A stretch of DNA of 64,000 nt from CADEED01 sp039931065 (GTDB lineage Bacteria > Pseudomonadota > Gammaproteobacteria > Steroidobacterales > Steroidobacteraceae): NCBI GenBank assembly GCA_039931065.1, contig JBDTSP010000002.1:248001-312000 (forward strand). The letters run 5' to 3'. Every line of letters starts with the position of its first letter. Position 1 is the first letter of the stretch. Below, in pieces: positions 17,217 through 25,761 of this stretch. The notes under the pieces are model-generated. The model saw nothing but the letters and a program-made list of their open reading frames with translations. It searched no databases and was not told the origin of the DNA. Both the position numbers and the translations under genes were made by a program.

Positions 17217-19033
17217 CGTTGATCGCCATCAGGGACGCCGAGCTCGCGTTCGGCCTCACGCCGCTGCTCGACCGCGCCGCCCTCGCCGTGCAGGACGGCG
17301 AACGGATCGGACTCATCGGGCGAAACGGCACGGGCAAGTCATCGTTGTTGTCGGTGCTGCTCGGCAAACTCGCGCTCGACAGCGGTGAAGTGCAACGCAA
17401 GCCCGGACTCACCATCGGCAGCGTCGAGCAGGAACCGATCCTGCCGCCGGCCGAAACCGTGCGCGAATCGCTGCTGCTGCACGGGAAGTTCGACGACATG
17501 CACGACGACCGCCGTCGTTATGCGATCGAAGCGCGGCTCACCGAATACCTGCACCGGTTCGAGGTGAACGAGGACGCGAGTCCCGCTTCGATGTCGGGCG
17601 GCGAACGCAAACGCGCCGCGCTGGCGCTGGCCTTCGCGCTCGAGCCCGAGCTCATGCTGCTCGACGAGCCGACCAACCATCTCGACGTCGACGGCATCGA
17701 GACTCTCGAAGATCTGCTGCAGAAAAACATCACCTGCATCGTCATCACGCACGACCGGCGCTTTCTCGACAAGGTGGCGACGCGAATCGCCGAGCTCGAT
17801 CGCGGCCAGCTACGCACGTTTCCAGGCAATTACAGCGTGTACGAGCAGCGCAAGGCAGAGATCAACCTCGCGGAAGATCTCGCGCGTCGCCGCTTCGAGA
17901 AATTCTGGGCGCAGGAAGAGGTCTGGATCCGCAGAGGTGTCGAGGCGCGGCGCACGCGCAACGAAGGCCGCGTGAAGCGGCTCGAACACCTGCGCGAAGA
18001 ACGCGCCGCGCGCCTCGATCGCATCGGCAGTGTGCGCCTGAACGTCGATACCGGCGAACGCTCGGGGAAACTCGTGGCCGAGTTCGAAAACGTCAGCAAG
18101 AGCTTCGGCGAGCGGAGGATCCTCGGCGACGTGAACCTGCGCGTGATGCGCGGCGACCGCGTCGGTTTGTTAGGCCCGAACGGCGCGGGCAAAACCACGA
18201 TGATCAAGCTGATCGTCGGCACGCTCGAGCCCGATAGCGGAATCGTCAAACGCGGCACCAACCTGCAAGTCGCGTATTTCGATCAGCTGCGCGAACAGCT
18301 CGATCCAGAACGCACACTGGCCGAAACCGTGAATCCGGGCTCGGACTGGGTTGAGGTCGGTGAGAGCCGCAAGCACATTTCGAGTTACCTCAACGACTTC
18401 CTGTTCGACAGCCGCCGCGCGAACGCGCCGATCCGCATGTTGTCGGGCGGCGAGCGCAATCGCCTGTTGCTGGCACGTTTGTTCGCACGCCCCGCAAACA
18501 TGCTGGTGCTCGACGAACCCACCAACGATCTCGACATCGACTCGCTGGAATTGCTCGAAACCATGCTGGTCGATTACACCGGCACGCTGCTGCTGGTCAG
18601 CCACGACCGTGCGTTCCTCGACAACGTCGTGACCCAGACCATCGCCGCGGAAGGCAAGGGCCAGTGGCACGACTATGTCGGCGGCTATACCGACTGGCTG
18701 CGGCAGCGGACTCTGCCGCGCGCCGCCTCCGTGATCCGCGCCGCGCCTCCCGTCCCCGCTCCCACGCCGGTTGCCGCCGCGCCGAAGCGCAAGCTCAGCT
18801 TCAAGGAGCAGCGCGAGCTCGACTCCCTGCCCGCGGACATCGAGAAGCTGGAACGCGAGCAGCTCGAGCTGACGGAGAAGAGTTACTCACCCGACTACCA
18901 TAAGGCGGGCGCCGAGCAGATGCGCCGCGATCGCGAGCGCGCCACCGAACTCGCCACCCTGATCTCGACGAGCACGGAGCGTTGGGAAACACTCGAAGCG
19001 ATTGCTGCGAGCATCGCGGCGTCCCGATCATGA
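17213..19033 (+). CDS. uup: ABC-F family ATPase Uup
   Basis: A 606-residue ABC-F protein with two ATPase cassettes and no membrane domain, thought to act on ribosomes or branched DNA intermediates. Cassette 1 has Walker A GRNGTGKSS, signature MSGGERKRAALA and Walker B LMLLDEPTNHLD. Cassette 2 has GPNGAGKTT, LSGGERNRLLLA and MLVLDEPTNDLD. The linker between them is arginine-rich, and a C-terminal coiled coil after an Ala/Pro stretch (from about residue 525) identifies the Uup branch. The GTG start overlaps the preceding TGA (GTGA), and its own TGA overlaps the ATG of the SUI1 gene. Confidence 0.92.
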   Translation: MTLIAIRDAELAFGLTPLLDRAALAVQDGERIGLIGRNGTGKSSLLSVLLGKLALDSGEVQRKPGLTIGSVEQEPILPPAETVRESLLLHGKFDDMHDDRRRYAIEARLTEYLHRFEVNEDASPASMSGGERKRAALALAFALEPELMLLDEPTNHLDVDGIETLEDLLQKNITCIVITHDRRFLDKVATRIAELDRGQLRTFPGNYSVYEQRKAEINLAEDLARRRFEKFWAQEEVWIRRGVEARRTRNEGRVKRLEHLREERAARLDRIGSVRLNVDTGERSGKLVAEFENVSKSFGERRILGDVNLRVMRGDRVGLLGPNGAGKTTMIKLIVGTLEPDSGIVKRGTNLQVAYFDQLREQLDPERTLAETVNPGSDWVEVGESRKHISSYLNDFLFDSRRANAPIRMLSGGERNRLLLARLFARPANMLVLDEPTNDLDIDSLELLETMLVDYTGTLLLVSHDRAFLDNVVTQTIAAEGKGQWHDYVGGYTDWLRQRTLPRAASVIRAAPPVPAPTPVAAAPKRKLSFKEQRELDSLPADIEKLEREQLELTEKSYSPDYHKAGAEQMRRDRERATELATLISTSTERWETLEAIAASIAASRS

Positions 19034-19296
19034 AATCCCGACAGCCCAACAAACCACCCGCCATCCGCATCTGGAAAGAAACCGCGCATCGCGGCGGCAA
19101 GGGTGTGAGTGCGATCAACGGAATCCCGCTCCCGGGCCCGCAGCTCGAGGATATCTGCAGCATGCTCAAGAAGAAGTGCGGCACCGGTGGCACCGTCAAG
19201 AACGGCGTCATCGAGATCCAGGGCGATCACCGCGATCGGCTGGTCGAGGAACTCAAGAAGCTGGGCTATACGGACGTGAAGAAGGCCGGCGGATAA
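19030..19296 (+). CDS. SUI1/YciH-family translation initiation factor
   Basis: An 88-residue protein with the SUI1 core: RIWKETAHRGGKGVSAINGI, GTGGTVKNGVIEIQGDHRD and LVEELKKLGYTDVKKAGG. Bacterial members (E. coli YciH) affect the fidelity of start-codon selection. It starts within the stop of uup (ATGA at 19030-19033), suggesting a joint translation-related operon. Its TAA touches the stop codon of the convergent DUF502 gene with no intervening base. Slightly shorter than YciH (108 residues) because the N-terminal arm is reduced. Confidence 0.92.
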   Translation: MKSRQPNKPPAIRIWKETAHRGGKGVSAINGIPLPGPQLEDICSMLKKKCGTGGTVKNGVIEIQGDHRDRLVEELKKLGYTDVKKAGG

Positions 19297-19872
19297 TTAT
19301 TTTCCGCGCACGCCGCCCGTGAGCACGATACGCATCGCCTGCTCGACCGTCAGGTCGGTCGAGTGCACCTTGCTGCGTGACACGTACAACGTGTATCCGC
19401 CGATCTGGTAACTCATGGGTAGATAGACGGCGACCAGGTCGTCGCCGCCGCCGATCCCGAGGGTGTTGGCGTGTTCCTGGGTGACGAAGCCGATCAGCTT
19501 GCCCGGGCCATAGTCGATCGTGACCACGCGGTCGAGGTCACCTTTCTTCTTGTCGGTGTTCACCAGCCGCGTCATGTCGCGGATGGCGCTGTACACCGTC
19601 TTGACCACCGGCACGCGCAGCAGCAGATCCTCGCCTACGCCGAGCACGCGGCGCACGACGAATGCGTTCACCGCGAGCCCGACCAGGAACAGGATGACGA
19701 AGCCGGTGACCAGGCCCATGCCGGGCCAGTAGTTGTCCCCGAACGCGAGCTTGATGGGCTTCGACAGCAGACTCTCGGTGGTGATGCCCAGCCAGTACAC
19801 GAAATACACGGTCAGGCCGATCGGCAGGATGGTCACCAGCCCTTTGAGAAGAATGCTGCCGAGCTGCTTCAT
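19297..19872 (-). CDS. DUF502-family membrane protein
   Basis: A 191-residue protein with two N-terminal transmembrane helices (LLKGLVTILPIGLTVYFVYW and MGLVTGFVILFLVGLAVNAF) and a C-terminal soluble domain with the family phrases RVPVVKTVYSAIRDMT and DDLVAVYLPMSYQIGGYTLY. The function of DUF502 proteins in bacteria is unknown; they are predicted inner-membrane proteins. The gene follows the secreted methyltransferase-like gene by three bases on the same strand, so they probably share a transcript. No terminator separates it from the convergent SUI1 gene. Confidence 0.9.
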   Translation of the reverse strand: MKQLGSILLKGLVTILPIGLTVYFVYWLGITTESLLSKPIKLAFGDNYWPGMGLVTGFVILFLVGLAVNAFVVRRVLGVGEDLLLRVPVVKTVYSAIRDMTRLVNTDKKKGDLDRVVTIDYGPGKLIGFVTQEHANTLGIGGGDDLVAVYLPMSYQIGGYTLYVSRSKVHSTDLTVEQAMRIVLTGGVRGK

Positions 19873-19875
19873 CGA

Positions 19876-20718
19876 TTACTTCTTAGGCTTCACGAACCGC
19901 ATCGTCATGCGGTCGGATTCACCGATCGCATCGTACTTGGCGCGATCGAACGCTGGGTCGACCGGCTTGCCGTCGTCGGACGACTGACGCGTCGGCGGCA
20001 GAGTCCACACGCCGAACGGGTGATCCTTCGTGTCCTTCGGGTTCGCGTTGATCTCGGATTTGCCCTCGAACTTGAAACCCGCCTTGGTGGCGGCGTCGAT
20101 CACGGTCTGCTCGGGGACGTAGCCGTTGAACACCGACGGATCCTGATCCGGCTTGGCGCGATGTTGTTCGATCGCGAGCACGCCGCCCGGCTTGGTGGCC
20201 TGGAACAGATTGGCGAGATTCTTGTCGACCGAGTTGCCACGCATCCAGCCGTGGAAGCCGCGCGTCAGCATGACGAAGTCGAACTTGTTAGCCGGCAGCG
20301 GCGCGGCATTGGCGCCCCAGTTCACCAGATTCACCTTGCCGTACACCGCGGCGTCGGCGTACTTCGCGGCGAAGTCGGCGCGGCCCTTCTTGGCGTTTTC
20401 CGACAGCTTCGGATCGCCAAGATCGGCGGCGGTCGCGTAGAACTCGCCCTTGTTGGCGCGCGCATAGGGCGCGAGGATTTCAGTCCACCAGCCGCCGCCC
20501 GGCTGGATCTCGAGAATCGTGTCGCCGGGCTTGAGGCCCCAGAACTCGAGTGCATCGACCGGATGGCGAAACGCATCGCGCTCCTTGGCATCGGCGCTGC
20601 GCCAGCTGCCGGCGACGGCTGATTCGATGGCCTGTACGTTTTTCGCGTCGCTGGCGGCGAAGCTGGTGCTGGCGAGCACTCCGAGCGCAATGCCCGCGAA
20701 CAAGGTTTTGAAATTCAT
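19876..20718 (-). CDS. exported class I SAM-dependent methyltransferase-like protein
   Basis: A 280-residue protein that combines a clear signal peptide (MNFKTLFAGIALGVLASTSF, then AA) with a Rossmann methyltransferase fold: GLKPGDTILEIQPGGGWWTE, APLPANKFDFVMLTRGFHGW and QATKPGGVLAIEQHRAKPDQ. The glycine-rich motif I is intact. Periplasmic methyltransferase-like proteins of this type are recurrent in proteobacteria but uncharacterised, and SAM availability outside the cytosol is unclear. The ATG at 20718 is chosen because it starts the signal peptide. The gene precedes DUF502 by three bases. Confidence 0.82.
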   Translation of the reverse strand: MNFKTLFAGIALGVLASTSFAASDAKNVQAIESAVAGSWRSADAKERDAFRHPVDALEFWGLKPGDTILEIQPGGGWWTEILAPYARANKGEFYATAADLGDPKLSENAKKGRADFAAKYADAAVYGKVNLVNWGANAAPLPANKFDFVMLTRGFHGWMRGNSVDKNLANLFQATKPGGVLAIEQHRAKPDQDPSVFNGYVPEQTVIDAATKAGFKFEGKSEINANPKDTKDHPFGVWTLPPTRQSSDDGKPVDPAFDRAKYDAIGESDRMTMRFVKPKK

Positions 20719-20823
20719 TGAGGATCCCTCTCGATTTGATTTTCGGGAAGGCATGCTAATGAATCCGTCGACATTCGGCCACGGCCGGCTGATCCGCCGC
20801 GCCGATCCGACCTGCCACACCGC

Positions 20824-21798
20824 TCAAGCGGTGGCGATCAGCTCAAAAGAACGCAGCCGCGCGGCGTGGTCATAGACATCCGAGACGATGATCAATTCGT
20901 CGGCGCCGGTCTCGGCCACCAATGCGTCGATACCTGCACGTACGGTACCCGGAGACCCGACGATGGAGCGCGCGAGCATCTGCGTCGCCTGAATTTTTTC
21001 CGCCGGCGACCAGTAGTCATCGATGGCGTCGACAGGCGGCCGGCTGAGGCCGCGAGTGCCTCGAAACATGTCCACGAACGACATCTGCTGGGTCGTAAAT
21101 AGGCGGCGCGCCTCTTCATCGTCGTCGGCGGCGATGATGTTCACCCCCACCATGACGTAAGGCCGGTCGAGTTGCTTCGATGGCTTGAAGCGGCTGCGAT
21201 ACACCTGCAGCGCGGACAGCAGCTGCTGTGGCGCGAAATGCGACGCGAACGAATACGGCAACCCCAGCTCCGCGGCGAGCATTGCGCCGAAGGTGCTCGA
21301 ACCGAGGATCCACAAGGGCACTCGTGTTCCCGCCGCGGGCACCGCCTGGATGTGTTGGCCAGGTTTGACCGGCTCGAAGTACGCCTGCAACTCGATCACG
21401 TCCTGAGGAAAAGCATCCGCCGCAGCCGGTGACGTGCGCAATGCGCGGACGGTGAGCGAGTCCGTCCCCGGAGCGCGGCCAAGGCCGAGATCGATACGCT
21501 CCGGAAACAGACGCGCCAGCGTGCCGAATTGTTCCGCAATGACGAGCGGCGAATGGTTCGGCAGCATGATGCCGCCCGCGCCGACGCGAATTTTTGTGGT
21601 TCCGGCCGCTATATGCGCGATCACGAGCGACGTGGCGGCGCTCGCGATACCAGGAAAGTTGTGATGCTCGGCGACCCAGATGCGGCGGTACCCCAACGCT
21701 TCTGCGTGGCGGGCGACATCGCGCGCATTGTCGAGCGCAATCCGGGCGTCGGTTTCCTGGGTGACACGGACCAGGTCGAGAATCGACATCGCAACCAT
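20824..21798 (-). CDS. LLM-class flavin-dependent oxidoreductase
   Basis: A 324-residue luciferase-like monooxygenase of the YhbW type. The opening SILDLVRVTQETDARIALDN and the RRIWVAEHHNFPGIASAATS segment are characteristic of the FMN-binding TIM barrel, followed by VGAGGIMLPNHSPLVIAEQF and DLGLGRAPGTD. Members use reduced flavin to oxidise small molecules; the substrate is unknown. GAGG precedes the first ATG (21798). It is separated by 105 bases from the next gene on its strand. Standard length for the family. Confidence 0.92.
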   Translation of the reverse strand: MVAMSILDLVRVTQETDARIALDNARDVARHAEALGYRRIWVAEHHNFPGIASAATSLVIAHIAAGTTKIRVGAGGIMLPNHSPLVIAEQFGTLARLFPERIDLGLGRAPGTDSLTVRALRTSPAAADAFPQDVIELQAYFEPVKPGQHIQAVPAAGTRVPLWILGSSTFGAMLAAELGLPYSFASHFAPQQLLSALQVYRSRFKPSKQLDRPYVMVGVNIIAADDDEEARRLFTTQQMSFVDMFRGTRGLSRPPVDAIDDYWSPAEKIQATQMLARSIVGSPGTVRAGIDALVAETGADELIIVSDVYDHAARLRSFELIATA

Positions 21799-21945
21799 GG
21801 AGGCCTCAACGCGGCTGGAAGCAAGTAGCGGCCGAGTTGGCGCGCGATCACCGATATGGAGGCGGCATGCGGTTCGTCAACACCGCATGGAGATGGTGGA
21901 ATTCGCGCGCTGCTGGCCGGCAGACCGGGACCGAATCAGAAGTAG

Positions 21946-22019
21946 TGGAGCGGGTGATGGGAATCGAACCCACGTTAGTAGCTTGGGAAGCTACAGTTCT
22001 ACCATTGAACTACACCCGC
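21946..22019 (-). tRNA. tRNA-Gly (anticodon CCC)
   Basis: Read on the minus strand it forms a full cloverleaf. The acceptor stem is GCGGGTG/CACCCGC with an encoded CCA (21946-21948), the D arm GTTC...GAAC, the anticodon stem GTAGC/GCTAC with loop TTCCCAA (anticodon CCC), and the T arm contains GGTTCGATTCC. CCC reads GGG codons. No integrated element is seen next to it. Confidence 0.95.
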
Positions 22020-22087
22020 GCGGGGGAGCGAGAATAGCCGAGCCGCGTTTAGCTTCTCAACAAATCCGGCCTTCTCGGCAAAACCGC

Positions 22088-22672
22088 ATGTCTGCATCGC
22101 GAATATTGATCGTCATGGCGTTGCCGCAGGAATCGCGCGGCCTGCTGGAGCGCGCCGGCGCACATGTGCTGTACACGGGCGTCGGCAAGGTGAACGCCGC
22201 GCTGACCCTCGCGCGCAAACTCGCGGAGATTCGCTGTGCGGGCGCCGCGCAGCCGTTGGTGGTGAACCTCGGAACCGCAGGCAGCCGCAGCGTTGCAGCC
22301 CATACGCTCGTGGCCTGCAACCGTTTCGCCCAGCGCGACATGGACGTGAGCGGCCTGGGATTCGAGCCCGGCGTCACGCCATTCGATGACAGCGCCCCGG
22401 AAATCGAGTTCCCGCCGTTCTTCACACATCTGCCGCAACTCAGCTGCTCCACCGCGGATTCCTTCGCCACGGAATTGCACGAGGTCAGCGGGGATGTGGT
22501 CGACATGGAAGCCTTCGCCCTCGCACGCGCCTGCAGTGTCGAAAAAGCGCGCTTTGCGTGCGCGAAGTACGTGACCGATGGTGCCGACAGCAATTCGGCT
22601 ACACATTGGGAAGCCGCGCTCGATAATGCCGCCCGCAGTTTCGCGAGCCTCTACGAATCCATCCGCCCCTGA
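22088..22672 (+). CDS. nucleoside phosphorylase/nucleosidase-like protein
   Basis: A 194-residue protein resembling the MTA/SAH nucleosidase and purine phosphorylase fold: ILIVMALPQESRGLLE, VLYTGVGKVNAALTLARKLA, VVNLGTAGSRS and the base-recognition segment VSGDVVDMEAFALARAC. The final segment FACAKYVTDGADSN contains the conserved catalytic-type Asp. Family members cleave the N-glycosidic bond of adenosyl or other nucleosides. The ATG at 22088 is used, as the earlier frame runs through the tRNA. Its TGA shares one base with the trmB ATG, so translation is coupled. Confidence 0.85.
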   Translation: MSASRILIVMALPQESRGLLERAGAHVLYTGVGKVNAALTLARKLAEIRCAGAAQPLVVNLGTAGSRSVAAHTLVACNRFAQRDMDVSGLGFEPGVTPFDDSAPEIEFPPFFTHLPQLSCSTADSFATELHEVSGDVVDMEAFALARACSVEKARFACAKYVTDGADSNSATHWEAALDNAARSFASLYESIRP

Positions 22673-23367
22673 TGACAACCGAAATCCTGACTCATCGCCC
22701 CATCCGCAGTTTCGTCGTGCGCGCCGGCCGCATGACGGTCGGGCAAACGCGCGCATTGGAAGACCTGTGGCCGCGCTTCGGCGTCGAATACACCGGGCAG
22801 CCCCTGGATCTCGATACTTTGTTTGGACGGCGCGCGCCGCGCACGCTCGAGATCGGCTTCGGCAACGGCGAACACATGGCCGCTCTCGCCGCCGCCCACC
22901 CCGAACGAGATTACTTCGGCATCGAAGTGCATCGCCCGGGTGTTGGTCATCTGCTGATGCTCGCTGCAAATCACGGTCTGACCAATATCCGCACCAGCCA
23001 GCACGACGCCGTTGAGGTGTTGAACGAGCAGCTCGCGCCGGCCTCGCTCGACGAGGTGCTCGTCCTCTTCCCCGATCCCTGGCACAAGAAGCGCCATCAC
23101 AAGCGGCGGCTCATCCAGCCCCCGTTCGTCGAGCTGATCGCATCGCGCCTCAGACCCGGCGGCGTCTTCCGCCTAGCTACCGACTGGGAGGAATACGCGC
23201 AGCAGATGCTGGAAGTGCTCGGTGCGGCAACGACTTTGTTTGAAAACCTGTCGCCCTCCGGTGACTGGATGCCGCGCCCCGAGGAACGTGCTCCCACCCG
23301 CTTCGAGAGGCGCGGCGCCCGCCTCGGCCATGGAGTGTGGGACTTGAGTTTCGAAAGGCTCGCCTGA
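22672..23367 (+). CDS. trmB: tRNA (guanine46-N7)-methyltransferase TrmB
   Basis: A 231-residue enzyme that makes m7G46 in the tRNA variable loop. The SAM motif is RTLEIGFGNGEHMAALAAA, followed by the diagnostic IEVHRPGVGHLL, VLFPDPWHKKRHHKRRLIQP and LATDWEEYAQQM. The C-terminal PRPEERAPTRFERRGARLGH closes the active site. Length and motifs are fully typical. Translationally coupled to the nucleosidase-like gene by a TGATG junction, and convergent with the DUF2785 gene, whose stop adjoins its own. Confidence 0.97.
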   Translation: MTTEILTHRPIRSFVVRAGRMTVGQTRALEDLWPRFGVEYTGQPLDLDTLFGRRAPRTLEIGFGNGEHMAALAAAHPERDYFGIEVHRPGVGHLLMLAANHGLTNIRTSQHDAVEVLNEQLAPASLDEVLVLFPDPWHKKRHHKRRLIQPPFVELIASRLRPGGVFRLATDWEEYAQQMLEVLGAATTLFENLSPSGDWMPRPEERAPTRFERRGARLGHGVWDLSFERLA

Positions 23368-24276
23368 CTACTGCAGTTTGAGTACGGCCTGCAGGCCTGG
23401 TACCAACGCCTGCATGTTCGCATCGCCGCTCTCGCGGGCGTTCACATAGAGCGCGTAGAGAAATGCGTTCAGGTTGTGATGCCGGGCGAGGCCCGCGCGG
23501 GTGCGAAACGCGTCTTGTTTGCTGACCGACAGCGGCGCAGCCGCCAGCGCGCGCAGCCATTGCTCCCATTCACCTGCGTTGAGCAAACCACGTTGGGCGG
23601 CAAACAGCACCGGACGGGCGAGGCGTTCGGATTCACCGTCGATATAGGAGTGTTCGCCCAGCGGTGCGACCTGCGCGGCAACGGCGCTCATCAGGCGGTC
23701 GAGCCCGGCGCGATCCACGGCCGGATTCAGCACGAGCTGCAGGACCAGGTCTGCGCCATGCGCAACACCGTGACGCCACCCCTCCTTCGGATCGAAGCCA
23801 CGATAGTCGCGAACCGAGGCCAGATAACGTGTCGCCTGCGCGACTAAGGTGGCGCGCTGCTCGGGAGTGAGCCACGGCTTTACACGATCGGTGCGCGCAA
23901 CTTCGGACAACGCGAGCGCGGCGAATGGCTGGCGAAATCCGTCGCGATCCGCGGGTTCAGGTTCGATGAGAACACCGAGGCGCTCGAGCAGCACGGTTCG
24001 CGTGGCGGCATCGAGGCGGTCGGCCCGCAGCCAGGTGTAGTAAGCCTCGAAGGCGATTCCGTCTCGCAAACGCGGGTCGGGATCGCCAAGACAGGGAAGT
24101 AAAGCGAGTGCGAATGCCTGCCGGCGCGAGTCGTCGGCGATCTCGAATCCCGCCGTCTTCAACGCATCGAGTGAGATGCCATCATGATCCGGCGGCGGAC
24201 AGGCCGCCCGCAGCGGCTGCGCCACCGCGAGCCATGAGAGCAGTGTCAGTAGATTGAAGAGGAATCCCCGCCGCAC
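23368..24276 (-). CDS. DUF2785-family exported protein
   Basis: A 302-residue protein with a signal peptide (LFNLLTLLSWLAVAQPLRA) and an all-helical DUF2785 domain (DPRLRDGIAFEAYYTWLRA, LALSEVARTDRVKPWLTPEQ, YLASVRDYRGFDPKEGWRHG and VAHGADL). The WRHGVAHGADL histidines are conserved in the family but no activity is established. The start is a GTG at 24276 with GAGAGG six bases upstream. It begins ten bases after the marC-like gene stop and is likely in the same operon. Confidence 0.85.
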   Translation of the reverse strand: MRRGFLFNLLTLLSWLAVAQPLRAACPPPDHDGISLDALKTAGFEIADDSRRQAFALALLPCLGDPDPRLRDGIAFEAYYTWLRADRLDAATRTVLLERLGVLIEPEPADRDGFRQPFAALALSEVARTDRVKPWLTPEQRATLVAQATRYLASVRDYRGFDPKEGWRHGVAHGADLVLQLVLNPAVDRAGLDRLMSAVAAQVAPLGEHSYIDGESERLARPVLFAAQRGLLNAGEWEQWLRALAAAPLSVSKQDAFRTRAGLARHHNLNAFLYALYVNARESGDANMQALVPGLQAVLKLQ

Positions 24277-24286
24277 GCGCTGCCTC

Positions 24287-24919
24287 TCACAGACTCACGA
24301 AGCTGGCGCGTAGTCCATCGACTACGAACTGAACGGCCAGAGCTCCCAGCACGACGCCGAACAACCGGTTGGCCACGTTGGTGCCGGTCACACCGACGAT
24401 TCGCATGAGCGGCGCCGCGACCCACATGGTGAACAAGCAACAGGCCAGCACCACCAGGGCGCAGCCGAACATCACCAGGAATTGCACGGGATGCGTCGTG
24501 ACTGGAATCGGGCCGAACCAGAGCAACAACGTCGTCAATGCACCAGGACCCGCCATGAACGGAAATGCAAGAGGGAAAACCGCAATGTCCGCGCGTTTCT
24601 TGCTCTCCATCTTCTCGTCGCTGGAGGTGCGCGTGCCTGATTCGCGGGCGAAGACCATCTCGAGTGCGATGAGGAAAAGCAACAGTCCGCCGAAGATCCT
24701 GAACGAGTCGATGGAGATTCCCATCGCCGACAGGAAACCGGCGCCAACCAATGCAAAGAGCAGAAGAATTCCGCTTGCAACTAACACGGACTTGAGCGCC
24801 ATCTTGTGTTTGTAGCGCGCGCTCGCGCCGTCGGTGAGTCCGGAGAACACCGGGATCAGCGAGATAGGTTCCACCACAACGAAGAACACGATGAAAAACT
24901 TGAGGGCTTGTTCGAGCAT
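24287..24919 (-). CDS. MarC-family integral membrane protein
   Basis: A 210-residue protein with six predicted transmembrane helices and the family phrases FFVVVEPISLIPVFSGLT, RIFGGLLLFLIALEMVF, FPLAFPFMAGPGALTTLLLW and GVTGTNVANRLFGVVLGALA. MarC proteins are inner-membrane proteins once linked to multiple antibiotic resistance, now of unsettled transport function. I chose the ATG at 24919 because family homology starts with MLEQALKFFIVFF; the frame extends 18 codons further upstream to 24973, and neither start has a strong ribosome site. Followed by the DUF2785 gene. Confidence 0.88.
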   Translation of the reverse strand: MLEQALKFFIVFFVVVEPISLIPVFSGLTDGASARYKHKMALKSVLVASGILLLFALVGAGFLSAMGISIDSFRIFGGLLLFLIALEMVFARESGTRTSSDEKMESKKRADIAVFPLAFPFMAGPGALTTLLLWFGPIPVTTHPVQFLVMFGCALVVLACCLFTMWVAAPLMRIVGVTGTNVANRLFGVVLGALAVQFVVDGLRASFVSL

Positions 24920-25032
24920 GATGCTGTGCGCAAGAAATTCGTTCTTGTAAGTGTCACTTTTCGGGAGCAACATGATTGCGACTTACGGAAAAGCTCGGGC
25001 AGCATAGCAGCAACGCGATTCGGAGGGATTCG

Positions 25033-25347
25033 ATGAAACCCACCATCGGCAACTGGTATCGCATTCAAGGAGGCGAGTCGTTCGAGGTGGTCGCCTTCGA
25101 CGAAGACGACGGCACCATCGAGCTGCAGTACTTCGACGGTACGGTTGAAGAGATGGATCTCGAAGACTGGAATGCCGAGAAGGAAACCGGCGCCCTCGAA
25201 GAGATCGAACCGCCCGAAGACTGGACCGGCTCGGTCGATGTCGATCCCGAAGAAGACGAAACACGCAGCGCGACCGGCGGTTTCGACAAGGACGACGACC
25301 GGCGCCAGAGCGCCAGCAAACTCGAAGGCCTCGACCTCTTCGAATAG
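25033..25347 (+). CDS. DUF6763-like small acidic protein
   Basis: A 104-residue, strongly acidic cytosolic protein (IGNWYRIQGGESFEVVAFDE, DDGTIELQYFDGTVEEMDLE, then EPPEDWTGSVDVDPEEDE). This matches the small gammaproteobacterial family DUF6763 as I recall it; function unknown. The ATG at 25033 has GGAGGG seven bases upstream. The N-terminal half looks like an SH3-like or Tudor-like small barrel and the C-terminal half appears disordered. It stands alone between divergent marC and the convergent Rieske gene. Confidence 0.75.
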   Translation: MKPTIGNWYRIQGGESFEVVAFDEDDGTIELQYFDGTVEEMDLEDWNAEKETGALEEIEPPEDWTGSVDVDPEEDETRSATGGFDKDDDRRQSASKLEGLDLFE

Positions 25348-25368
25348 TTTTTCGGTAGTTAGAAACCC

Positions 25369-25761
25369 CTACAGGGCGTTCGCCAGCGCCTCGGGGTCCA
25401 CACCCTCGGCGAGCAAAACGTATTCCCCGAAAACCTCGATCGGCACCGCCCGCAGCGATTGCCCGGGACACGGCCCGGCTATGCACAGGCCGTTGTCGCG
25501 CGCGAACAGCGCCCCATGCGATGCGCACAGGATCAGGTTGCGATCCGGCGTCAGGAACTTGTTAGGCCTGAAATTGAGCGGATGTCCCGCGTGTGGGCAG
25601 GTATTCACGTAAGCCGCGACGCCGTTCGCCGTCCGCACGATGAAACCGCGCAGCGGCCAGTCTCCCTCACCGACCGCGAAACCGCGGCTGCCGGTCTCGT
25701 CGAGTTCGCTCAACGAGCACAAGACCCGGGTCGTATCAATTTCGCGCGGCGGTGATGTCAC
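25369..25761 (-). CDS. Rieske [2Fe-2S] domain protein
   Basis: A 130-residue Rieske ferredoxin-like protein. The two cluster-binding boxes are present: CPHAGHPLNF (C-x-H) and CASHGALFARDNGLC (C-x2-H). After the second box the sequence is GPCPGQSLRAVPIEV, the typical closing strand. Such stand-alone proteins deliver electrons to oxygenases or reductases; none is adjacent. It overlaps the 3' end of ampG by 26 bases in a different frame on the same strand, so it is co-transcribed. Confidence 0.92.
   Translation of the reverse strand: MTSPPREIDTTRVLCSLSELDETGSRGFAVGEGDWPLRGFIVRTANGVAAYVNTCPHAGHPLNFRPNKFLTPDRNLILCASHGALFARDNGLCIAGPCPGQSLRAVPIEVFGEYVLLAEGVDPEALANAL

Noticed and set aside
21946..22019. 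tRNA-Gly as attachment site of an integrated element
   Set aside because: No integrase gene, no direct repeat of the tRNA 3' end and ordinary neighbours on both sides.
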